From: Luscinia megarhynchos
Taxonomy: Eukaryota > Chordata > Aves > Passeriformes > Turdidae
Direction of reading: 5' to 3'
Assembly (NCBI GenBank): GCA_034336665.1
Contig: CM067566.1
Span: 30,472,330-30,536,329, forward strand
Length of the DNA stretch: 64,000 nt
Position numbers and translations under genes: made by a program. A model generated the notes under the pieces. The model was not told where the DNA came from. It searched no databases and saw nothing but the letters and a program-made list of their open reading frames with translations. Position 1 is the first letter of the stretch. Each line of letters opens with the position of its first letter. Below, in pieces: positions 12,701-24,700 of the stretch.

Positions 12701-15700
12701 AGGATATTAATTGAGGAATTCAGCAAAAGCTTTGAGTAATTCCTGTTACAGAACATAGCTGTATCCTGTGCATTTTACACAGTAAGCTCTGAAGCAGTGT
12801 GTGTGTCTGTCTGATTTGGAGACCGAAGTGAAATGGGAAATGGGTACAGCTGCAAACAACTTCCATGGGTTTCCGATAACACTGGAGAATTACTTAGTGA
12901 GGAAATGAAGGGTCAGTGACCACAGAGTAGTATTGGCTTCATTTTAACAAAGGAAATCTTTGTTGTTTAACTACTTGTGGGTTTTAATCCCAATTGACGT
13001 AATACTTTGGAATTGGATAAAACCAGTGTTAGTATATTGCACGCTTACATGATTTATTTAAAGTTAAAGATCAAAATGCTGAATTTTTTCATGTAACTTC
13101 TGTAGCTGGCAAGCAATGCTAGGCTCAATTATTGTTCACCCATGTCACACAGGTCAAAGTGTATGTAGCAGCCTCCATGTGCTCAAGTGTTTACCTGTGA
13201 CATGCGGAGGAAATAAAGCATTTGATTATACTGTCTCTAGAGCAGATTTTTTTCTTTACTGAAAATGTGGCACAAATCAGACCAAATGTTTGTAAAAAGA
13301 ATTTAATTTTGCAAAGAGCTACTTTGATTTTCCTTTTTAAAAGGACTTGAAATGCTAGGTCTTTTTTGTAACTGGAAGAACAAGTTCATCGGAAGTTTAT
13401 AATAATATTTTCGTATCCACTCATTCTACACTATTTAGAGATTTAGCATTTGCAAATAAAGAATTTTGCTATAATAGAGGCAGCTATTTTAAAGATTGCT
13501 TGAAAGCATTTATGTAGAGAACACATCTTTTAAATTTTAGATTGTGGTGTTGGGACTTTATTTATTTGTTCTCTTACGTCCCTTTAGAAAAAGAAAATTT
13601 TTGGGAAGATAAATGGGAAGCACAGCAGTCCTTTCCTTTTCCTTTATTTGTCCCTGGTACTACATGAAAACTTCAGGTCATACCCTGCATGATCTGTGTT
13701 GTAAAACAAGAGTAAAAGAAAGTGAAATTCTTTTTCCATTTTCCCGTGTTCTGATGCAGCAGTCATGGAAACATAGGCTTGGACTGGAAGATACCTTAAG
13801 CCTCATCTTTTTCCAGCATCTCTGTGTGGGCAGGAATATCACCCACTAGGTCAGATTGCTCAGGGACCCATTCAGTGTGATCTTAAGCACTGCCAGAATG
13901 GGGCATACACAACTTCTCTGGGCAACCTGTTCCAGTTCTTCACTCCCCTCTGAGTAAAGAATTTCTTCATAACATCTAATCTAAATCTTCCCTCATCCCC
14001 TCTCCCTTGTCCCATCATTATCTGCCCATGTGAAAAGGTGCACTCCTCTTTTAGAAGCCCCCTTTAGGTACTGGAAGGCTGCTGTAAGGTCTTCCCAGAG
14101 CATTCCATGCCAAACAATCCAAACTGTCTTGGACTGTCTTCATCAAGAGGTCATTCTCATGCTCTCCTCTGGACCTGCTCTAACAGGTCCATGTGTTTCT
14201 TGTGCCGAGGACCAGCCCCAGAGCTGGAATGCAGCATTCCCAGTGGGGTTTCAGCATAGCAGTGTAGAGGGGCAGAATCCCCATCCTCAACCTGCTGGCC
14301 ATGCTGCTTTGGATGTGGCTCAGGATATGGTTGGCCTTTCAGGCTGCAAGTGCACATTGCAGGGTCATGCCCAGCTTTTCATCCACAAGAACACCTAAGT
14401 CCTTCCCTGCAGGGCTGCTCTCAGTTTATCTCCCAGTCTGGACTCATATCTGGGGTGGCCTTGGCCCAGCACCTTGCACTTGCTGAGCTTCATGAGGTTC
14501 GTGTGAGCCTGCCTCTCAAGTTTGTCCAGGTCCCTCTGGATGCCATCCAGTCCTTCTGGTGTGTCCTCTGTGTCAGCTTTGTGTACTATGCATACTTGGC
14601 AGGGGTGCATTTGAAATGACAGTGGAGCCAGATGCTCACTGTATCATATGTTCTTTTGAGCTGGAGTATATAATATGCAAAGTTATCATTCTAGTCAGGG
14701 AAGAGGCAGTGATCAGATACTGTTGTGAGCCACTTGCAAAGTCCTACATTCGCATGTACTTTCAAAGATGTGTTTTGCTTGGTAGGATCTCTGAGTAGTG
14801 TAACTTGAAGTTGTATATATAAAAACTCTGTAACATTAGTATTGATTAATTTCGTAACAAGAAAAGATGACTCAGAATTAGTGCTCTGATTTGCATCAGC
14901 TTGGATTGATTTTTTTTTAAATCAATGAAAATGGATCAATCCCAGAAAAAATGTTGTTCTATGTGAGGTAATACAATTTTTCTTTCTGAAAAATTCACAG
15001 CAGAGTCACAGTTCAAGGACTAACTAGAAGTAAGATATAAAATTGTTCCTCAGTTTTGCTGAGAGCCAAGGCAAGATCTTTGACAGCAGTTTAGCTGATC
15101 GTCTCTCTTATGAGCACTGCATAAAGTTCTTTATGTATATGTTCAGTTAAAAAAGCAGTTCCCTTTAAATCAGGAGATAAGGCTGCAGTGCACTAATTCT
15201 AGTTCATTTTAAATGTACGAAATTACATACAATTAAAAACAAAAGAAAAAGGGAAGAGGCAGCAACATTTTATAAATCTCCAAATTCTTACTTAGAAATT
15301 AATATTTTAGGGTTTAAATGTATAGGGAGTTCAGAGCACTATATAAAGTAGGATTATGTTAGGTTTGTAAAGATCTTTCAAGGTGATGTATGATTTTATG
15401 GTAATAATTCTGTACTTAGTTATGTATGAAAATGGTATTTGTCAAAATGAAAAATAAAAGAGTGATGGACATAAGGTAACTTAGAGTTATTTACTGAAGG
15501 CATTTGAGCTTTGAGTTTGTGTGGCTTTTGAAGGCAAGAGTATTTCACAAAGTAATCAAAAAGATAACAAAAATTTATAGAGTTCTGTTGATAGTTGGAT
15601 CAAAGTTCATTCTAGAGGAAAAGTATCATCATTTACTAGTTTCCTTAAATAGCCATTTGTGAGTTTTGTTTAATCTTTCATTCAAAATTATTTTAGCTAT

Positions 15701-18700
15701 TTGTTATTATTTATTTAATACCTTTTTTGGGGGATTTTGTTTTATACTGCTTTTTACTAACAGTTCTGGGTTTTATCTTTTGAATGACAGAAACTAGCAA
15801 AAGAATATAAATGACAGTGTAACTGGACTTACCCTAAATGCTTTCAAGCACTGAGAATTCAGGATCACAGACATTTTAATGTAACTGTTTGGGTGTTTGT
15901 TGTTATTGGTATAGATCTTTTCATTATCTCCCAAATAATTTTATTGCTAAAAAAATTACTGCACAAGAAGCTAATACCACTGTCTTAGTAAATCCAGACT
16001 GAAAATAATGTAGTCAGTGACTAATTAGAGTATACAAAACTACTTGGTTCACTTTTAGTTAGATATGTTTGTGGAATTTTCTAGAATTATATGATCAATA
16101 AACACTGATCTTTACATTTCATTTGAAATCTAGTTGAAATTGAATCTCTACAGTGTTGGATGGCTTTGCTATTAATATAATTTTTTTTTCTTCCTCATGC
16201 TATACATAAATAAGCTTTGGTGGGTTGCTTGTCTTTGCTTCATGCTCAGATCACAAATATGATTAATGAGTATTCTGCTCAGCAGATTCCAGGATGCTAT
16301 TAAAATAGTTCGGGTAAGTGACTCAGCTTCAGATGTGCACCTTGCACTTACACTTTATAGCAGTGGGATTGAGTAGTTAAATTGCCTGGTTACAGATAAA
16401 CATGGTGCCTGGTGGTATCAAATATTAGCCATAGGATGAAGTAACCTACTTTTTGATCCTATATAAAAAGCTTACAGTCTGTCTTGGTAACAAGCAGCAA
16501 GCTAATAAACACTGAGCTGGACTTGATGACCCTTGTGTGTTCCTTCCAACTCAGCATATTCTGTGATATTACTGTACTTCAGTAAATGTGCTGCACAAAT
16601 ATACCCTTATGGACAGGGTGTTACCCCTTGTTTGATGCAGTCCTGACTTGGGTAAGACTCAGATCTCGATTATTGCTTGACTTTTCATGGAGTCATTCAA
16701 AGGGCAAGAAGAATTCATCTGGGACAAATATGCCAACAGTGTTTTTGTGGATGAAATCCAGAGCATATGCACTAGCATTTGAAACAGGAATAAGGAAATA
16801 CCTAAGTTAAAAGTAAAGGGGATCTGAAGAGCAAATAGAATGTGTAGTTCTGAATGTGTTTCAGACTTTTCAGTCTGAACTTTTCTAAGATTTCTGTATG
16901 CTGTGTGAGTGTCCTGTTGGCTTTTGCTTGAATGGCTATACATGGGAATTGAAGGGGAAAAGGCACTGCAATTGTGAAAGACTGTATTAGTTGAGCCATC
17001 ATGCTATACTTAAAAAGAGAGAAGTGACTTCAACAGAGTGTACTGCAGTAGGTTTCCATTCTAAAATCTATTTTCTAGAATCAAGTAATATAATTTTTTT
17101 TCCATAGCTAGGGCAATTGTAACTCATTTGTGTAATTACCTTCATCAGGAAGTTTATATATGAAGTAGAAAATAAGTCATTTAGCCCCAAAAGTGCATTT
17201 AGACTATCCGGAAAACTCTCCTAACCACAGGCTGTGAGCTCTGCTAGGTAGAAGGAATCTTTGTTTTACCTAAACAACTGCATAGCAAAAAAGGGTAAAA
17301 TTCAAGAGGCCAGAGAGAACAAGCAAGCAACAGCAGAACTAATAGAGAAGAGAGGATATGGCTAGGAGAATTGAAAGAGGAACCCAGGGCTCTCAATTCT
17401 TTCTGAAAAGTGGTACCATTTTTGAGGGCCTTTATTGAAGTAATTGAAGTAATGATTGCTTTTAAGTGTTGTACTTGAGCAGAAGAGGCATTTGCAGCCA
17501 TTTAAGGTGCTTATAAATGATATCCCTAGTTTCTCTTGGGACTGTATATTTACAATCATATTTAGCATTAGAAAATTGTTGGTGACAATTCTGCTGCTGG
17601 TTTCGATGAGAGTTATTAAAGTGCTTAGAACAAGGAAGAGTTTAGGAATGAAAAGCAAGTGAAATTGCCAAGGAATTATCTTTAAGACTATGTAAACCAA
17701 AGTTCAGTTCCTTTATGATGTACTTGCTCCAGTATGATAGCTCGCTAGCACTATCTTGTTTCTTTTTTAACTCAGCAGTCTGCCTTCATGGTGATGTAGG
17801 GCAGTGGTGATATATTAGACTTTCTAGCTTGTAATAGTCATCATCAGTCGTTCCATGGCTAGTAAGACAGAGTTTATTTTTTGCCAGCTTCAAAGCTGGA
17901 ATCTCTTCCTCAATCCCTCTGCTAATTACTGTTATTGACCTGCTTTTATTAATTATTTCATTTGGTTTGGTTGTGAAGACCTTTTTTGGCTTACATAGAA
18001 AATAAGGTTTGACTACAGTCTTGCCAAAAAGCTTATTTGAACATCTTTAGAAAAAAAATGTGGGCCTTTGCTGGTGGTCATTGATTGTACAGTAAGTTAG
18101 GTGTAAAACACAGTTAACTTGAAATCAGTTGAAAAAAGACTGAAGAAAAAGTCATCTTTATGTGTCAGTGATGAAATAATCATGGATTATTGTTTTATCA
18201 GTCCTTTCGTTCATATTTTGGAAAGTCCTGAGATATGAGAAGAAGTTTAAAATGATGTCATAAGAGATCTTAGACTTGACACTCACTGTATTATGAGAGA
18301 TGTCTAAGCCATGACTTGATCACACCTAGTACTTCTGGGAGGAGGAAACTGCTGATTCCTGTGAACTTCTTAGTCTGTCATACCAAAATATGACAAAAAT
18401 ACATATTCCTCTGTCTAGAAGGGAAGGCTGTCTTGAATTGGATATAATACACTACTTCTTGAAAGAGGAAGATTAGTGGGCAGCCCTGCTTTGAAGTGAG
18501 GCACTATCTCTATGACTTGAAGAGACATAATTGGCCTTCGACTTACAGAATATTTGCTCAGTGCTTTCAGGCTGTGCTATGCAGTAGTTAACATGATTAC
18601 CATTACAGCCATAAGTGAGTTTAAAATCCATATTTCCTTCAAATCTTAGACTGATTTACATATTAAGGCCTTGTAAACAGGTCTGAGGGTATAATAATAT

Positions 18701-21700
18701 GTTAAAAATAAAAAAGAAAACCCTTTAACATTCACGAGTAATTTGTTGGTTTTGGAGAGTTTAAGTGGTAATTGACTGATGCAGTCCAGAGAAACCATTT
18801 CTTCTGGTTAGTTATGGTTTACATTTAACACAGAGGACAACAACCACATTGACCAAATATGGCTTCCCTTATATTTAGTTTATGACTTGTATCTATTGAA
18901 GTTAGTGATAAAAAAAATCTGTCGCTGAGTCCTTAATTCTTCAGTGCCAATGCATTCAAAGATCAGAGAAACTGTGTTTGTTTTCGTGTGCTGCAGTTAG
19001 TGTTGTACTAATTCAAATCAAGCCTATCAGTTCAAGCTCATTGGAGGCAGCATAGTACACTTGGCATCTACTTTAGTCTTTTGGTTCATTGTGGGAGTAA
19101 GCCATGTCTAACAGGCAAACTCCCTCCCAGCTCCAGAATCTTCATCATCTCGAGCTGAATGAGCAGTTGGAAAGTCTGCAGATATTTGTGAAAGCACAAA
19201 TTCATCAGGATGCATGGTGTGTGCTCAGCAAGATAAAAACTTGGAGCCTTCCTCCTCCCCTTGCAAAGACCACTTTTTCTGATGCCACTTTTTTCATCAC
19301 TGGGATCATCCATGCCATAAAGATAGCTAATAGATAATTCTTAACATAGTGGCCACCTAATTTTCTATGTTTTTTAAAAGATACTGCCATTTCAGCATTG
19401 AATGGAAATTGTTGTTGATGTGCTAGTCTTCAAAAACATAGATGACATAAAGTAGCTGGGAACCGATGTGAAATAAATCCCTGCTAATATCTGACCTCTG
19501 GTGCTAATTTCTGTTCCAAATGCAGCAGTTTTATTTACATTTGCATAATTGTATGCTGTAGCTGCATTTTTGTATGTTTGTTTTGCTGTTATTTAAAATA
19601 GAAATCCAAAGTAAGTTTTAAATGAATGCAGTTGTGATTCTCTTAGTTTTTGGGTAGACCTCAAATACACAGCAAGTATCCCCAAAATGAAAACTCAAAT
19701 AAGGAATGAAGGAGGAATACAGTTGTATTTGCTATTAGTGCAGGCTTTTTTGTTTTGTTTTGTTTGTTACAGATGTTTACAGAGAGTTTCAATTGATTCT
19801 AGTAGCTCTCCAGCTAGCGAGACAGAAGAGCTATGATTTATCCAAAGACTCTTTAAATTATAAAGCTGATATTGGGAAAATGTTTCTGATGAGGCAAGCT
19901 TTTAAGTATTACTAAATACATAAATTGCACCAATTCACTAAATATACCATTTCCTCATCCTTATTTTAGAAATGTTTTTTATAAATTTGCATTTGTTTAA
20001 ATTTTCTCACGAGTGCTTGGCCCCTCTTGCCATAGAGATATTGATTTCAGGTGAAATAATAGTCAGTGATGTGACTTGCTGTTCCTGTTGGTTTTGGGAG
20101 AGGGAGGCTGATAAGAGGAGGCAGAAGCAGAATACAAGTATATGGCTACAAAAAAATTGTCTGAGCCAGTTTTGCTTTGAAATAGAATGGTTTGTCACAG
20201 TGACCTGTTTCTCAAACATGCTACTGTTTCATTCAGCAATAAACACGTTCTCCCCACCTCATAACAAGGATTTCAAAACTGAATTTTTACAGACTTCTTC
20301 AGAGCTTAATTGAAATCTTTTACTTGCCACTCCTTTGGGGATGTGGTATGTACAAAAGTGTGGTCATGCATTTATTTTTGTAGAGGGAAGGGCACAGCAA
20401 TGATACATACAAAGTGTTACAGAAAAGAGGAGCTCAATCTAAGAAAACTTAGAACAGAGCCGACTGGTGGCTTTTGTTGCAGGGAGCTGACTTACGTCAG
20501 GTCCAAAGATTCTCCCCCACCCTCTTAACAGGCAGTCACAGTGCATAGGAACACTTGGCCTTATTATCACAGCCAAAGTTCAGGAAAGCTCTTCAACAAT
20601 GGGCAAGATCTGTTGGTGCAGCATTAAACATTCTGTAATATAGCAAAACATGGCAAAAATGGAAAAATGTAGTGATTGCAATGACCAAGCCTTTCATAGT
20701 CTTAAACTGAAGGGAAACACTTCACTGAAGCTAAATTTGCACTTAGGAAAGTGTCTAGCAGTAAAGAGTTAAATAAAAAGAATGTCATGCATGTGTATGT
20801 GATTCTAAATCCAGAAGTGTTACATTTCCTTTGTTGGCATTAGTGATTCTAAATCCAGAAGTGTTACATTTCCTTTGTTGGCATTAGTTTCTGCTGAATA
20901 TACAGGATATATATGGTGAAGACTAAGCCCTTCTGTTATTGGTCTAAAGTGTTTTAACACTTCAGTTAACAGTGAGGTGTGGCATGCTTGGCTGAAATGA
21001 CTGGAGGTTTTAGCAGATCAGAGCATGTATATTTTGTTCTTACTGGATATTTTTCTGCTTACCCATTTGAGTTGTATTGACCAACTTCATTGAATAGGAA
21101 TTTTATGTGGATCAAGACTTGCTTTAGGAATCACTAGTGTGTACAGTAGTGGTACATGGTAGAATTTTGTTTTGAGTGCTTGAAGCAAAATCTTTTGAAT
21201 GGTTTTTTGGTAGATTTTTTTTTCCTCCAAGTGTTAGTTGTCTTTATTAGGGGGGCTCCAGTCTTCATGGCTCTTGATGAAAAATAATATAGATAGGAGG
21301 CTATTGAAAAGTGCCATTTTTCTGATCTCATGTGATTCTCTACTTGGTGCTGCTGTGAGAGATGGAGTCTTATTATTGTCAGAGGATGTAGACTAACTAT
21401 TGAATATTCAGGGAAGTGCAAGCATCATGAGGTATTTCTGCTAGAATTGCTTTATTTTCCCTGTGTTTTTTGAGATTTTCCTCATCTTCAACCCTGCTGT
21501 TAAACAGTCAGTTTCTTTAGTGGCTGTGCTGCAATCTGGCCTTTACTCTGGTAACCATGTGGTGAGCCTTGAGATTAATGCTTCATGGGAGGGCTTGTGC
21601 TGGCTTTTTACAGAGGTACTCAGTACAAAGAGATTTCAGGAGAACTTGTCTTGCCTGAAGTCACCTGCAAGTCCCTTTACTGGAAGGAAGCAGATGAGGC

Positions 21701-24700
21701 AGTGGCTGTGCCACTTATGCACTTAAAATTAACAGTCCTATTCTGTTTCCCATAGAGCCTGTGAAAAGAAAATGTGTTGCCCAGACTTAGGCAGGAAAGT
21801 AAAGCTTTCTAAAATATGTAACAATAAATATTTTCAGTTGTCATTATTCACAGCTCTGTAATATCCATGGGAAAATATTACCTCAAGAAGGTTAATAGAC
21901 AACTGTCACATCATTTTCTCTTTTCTGCTGCACCTTACTAAATTCACAGTAATGATGCAACTTTTTTTTCCTTGTTTGTTCAGTTTGGTTTGGGCTTTTG
22001 TATATTTTAATTTTTATTCTCCTTTTTTTTGTAACTAAGAACAATTACTTCATAATACCAGAAGATATATCCTAACAATAGCAAACATATCTCCTATGTG
22101 CTGTAAAAGCATAAAAATGTAAAGCAGGAGAAGATGACATATCATTGTCTAGAATACTAGATAAATAATGGATTTGATACGATGGCAAACAAACTTGCTG
22201 GAAAAACAAGGGCAGATTTGACCATAATTGAAACAGCTGTTATTTGCACTATCTGTGTTTTGGAGAATAGTTGTTTGAACATTTGACAGCTGTAATATTG
22301 CCTTCTATAGGTTTTGTCCGTATTATTTAGTACAGGCTGTCTCTTCTGTTGGTACAAGTAGACTAGAGCTGTTTTTATCAGAAGCACTGAGTAGCTATGC
22401 ACCTGTAGTGTACAATCCTGTGTCTCTTGGCCTTTCTCTTTCAAGTGAAATGGAAGTCTTTATTGCTTTTCTTACATACTCTGCTTTTTATCAGCTGAGA
22501 GACAAAATTGAAGGTATTTTATTGCAGCAGACCAGCTTTGAAAACTTCATAAGTGGATTTTAATTTTACTTATATAAGACCATATTAATAAAAAAATTAA
22601 ACTGTAGTTAGAAAATGGAACTTGAAGTAGGCTGCCTGTATTTTGATCTCTATTTCATCCTTCATTGGGTAGTTGCTTCCCTGTTTTCCAGTTTGACAAT
22701 TAAGGATCAAGATGGCAGTGCTTTCCTTTAACTATGAAAAGCTGGGATAGTTGGATAAAGTGTCTCCTGACATTGCAGTATCCTCTGTGTTGCTGCTTCA
22801 GAGAATATGGGATGCTTGAATCAGTAGTTGCTTAAGCTGAGCAAGTCCAAACCTTGATGTTTGCTTCATGAAGGGCCAGCAAGATTTACTAGCACAGGCT
22901 CAGTCCCATGTGAACACAGCAATGGTATTTGTGTTGTACCTTGTACCTGCAAAAAGGTTAATGGCTTTTGTGCAGCAAAGAAGCTGAATTCTCTTGTGGT
23001 TGCATCTGTGACACAGTTAACTCACACAGCAGCAAATCATTTAGCTATAATTGAGAGTTGACCAAGTTTACTTTTCATGAAAACTCAGTAGTTAAAATTC
23101 TGAACTGTTAGAAAGAATTAATTCTAATAAGATCCTTCTTTTTTTTTTTATTTCACTGTATTAGATTTCACTGTCTTTTTGTTACCTCTTACTCTTTTGA
23201 CTTCCTTCATTTAAAGCAAAACAATCATGCTGTCCTAATCTTGCATCAAGAGTGTATTAAAGTCTTATGATAACATCATGCATCAAAACTTGTGGTTCTC
23301 TGCTACTGTCAACAGCAACTGTTTGACTGATTGTCTTTGTGAAATTAAGCCAACACAGACAAATTACTCTGTTTTTTCCGCTGTTATTGCATCTTGTCAG
23401 GTTATCCTTCTTTTGCCTTTACCACTAAAATTACAAATAGGTGTTTCTCCAGAAGAGATTGGTAATTAATTCAGATAATGTCTGTCAGCACCCTTTGTAA
23501 AAGGTGTGTGAATGCCTTCTGAAAACAAGATTTCATGTGGGAGAATTGCATTCATTACTCTGTTAGAAACATAACACGCACAGATGTGTTGGAACACTGA
23601 ACTGTGTTTGTCTTAAGAGTTACAACAGCTTAGTTTTCAGATTGCAGAGAATATTTTCACAGCTTTTAAGGGTTGGAAACCTCTCACCCTTTCCCTTAAT
23701 GAAAGCATAAATTCTACAAAAATGGAAGTGGCCACCTAAGAAGAAATTGATATTGAGGATATCAGTAACTGCTGATTTAACCTAACCTTCATTCAGATTA
23801 TTTTCTTGAGGCATCTGATTAATTATTCTCTTATGTTTACAGGGCTAATTACAACCACATCCAGAAAACTAGATCGGGAGCAGCAGGGAGAGCACATACT
23901 GGAGGTAAATCATTCATTTAGATTTCTGAAAAACAGTGAGTTCATAGCTCTTCTACAGAGAATTAAGTTTGCCAGGCTTGATTACTGTATGAAGAATTTT
24001 AAAAAACTGAATTTCAGAAGTAATTTCCTCCTGTGTTCATTATGTTACAATGCAGATAACCACCTATCTTACAAAAACAGTTTGTTGAGGCTTTTTTGCT
24101 AAAAAAGAGTAAAGGTACAGATTGAATGCAATTTTTTTTCCTATATCTCAAAACAAAGATTTACATTCAAATGGTACAAAGGCATGACTGTTAAAAGGAG
24201 TGTGATTCCTCTTTTTATCTTCCTGTGTAATTATTGGAATAGCTATTTCAGCCTAACTTTTGCTGAGTACAGACTTCTGAAAAAGAAGTGCAGAATGTTT
24301 TTATCATATGGAGAATACAAAAGGATGATGTGTGAGTTGCCCTATTTTCTGCATCACATGTTTAACAATCACATCAGTTTCAAGACCTGCATTACGGAGC
24401 CCGAGTCCAAGGCCATGAAACTTGTGACATAATCCTTTTATTTAACTATATTTAATTAATTGCCTGGAGTTTATTTAAGAGCTTTTGAAAAGGAAACATG
24501 TTGAGAAGGGAAAGGAAAACACATAGAGAACTTAAAGTCAGTTTCACAATGTTGTTGAGCAGTGTAATGATATGGTACTTTTCCTGTAGCGAGGACTTAA
24601 TATTCACAGTGATCCTTATGTCCTAAGATTTATTTGGAATGTTTATTGTGCCTCTTGGCCTGGATGACAGATAAAAGGCTGCAATGGGAGTTTGCCAAAT

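Larger units (their letters stand above)
6750..23842 (+). other. FAT1 intron 3 (17.1 kb)
   Basis: This is the longest intron in the window. It holds a G13 run at 7160-7172, a long minus-strand CR1 at 13757-14625, a short plus-strand CR1 3' end at 16510-16570 and a perfect 44-bp tandem duplication at 20799-20888. The rest is AT-rich sequence with chance ORFs below about 125 codons. None of these shows cadherin-like motifs or paired splice sites in phase, so I call no extra exon. Enhancers could lie here but cannot be recognised from sequence alone. Confidence 0.85.

Noticed and set aside
14030..14398. 122-codon plus-strand open frame
   Set aside because: It is the antisense of the CR1 element inserted on the minus strand, not a gene.
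19972..20313. 113-codon open frame in intron 3, with an overlapping minus-strand frame
   Set aside because: No motif, no flanking exon signals in a matching phase, and ordinary AT-rich composition.
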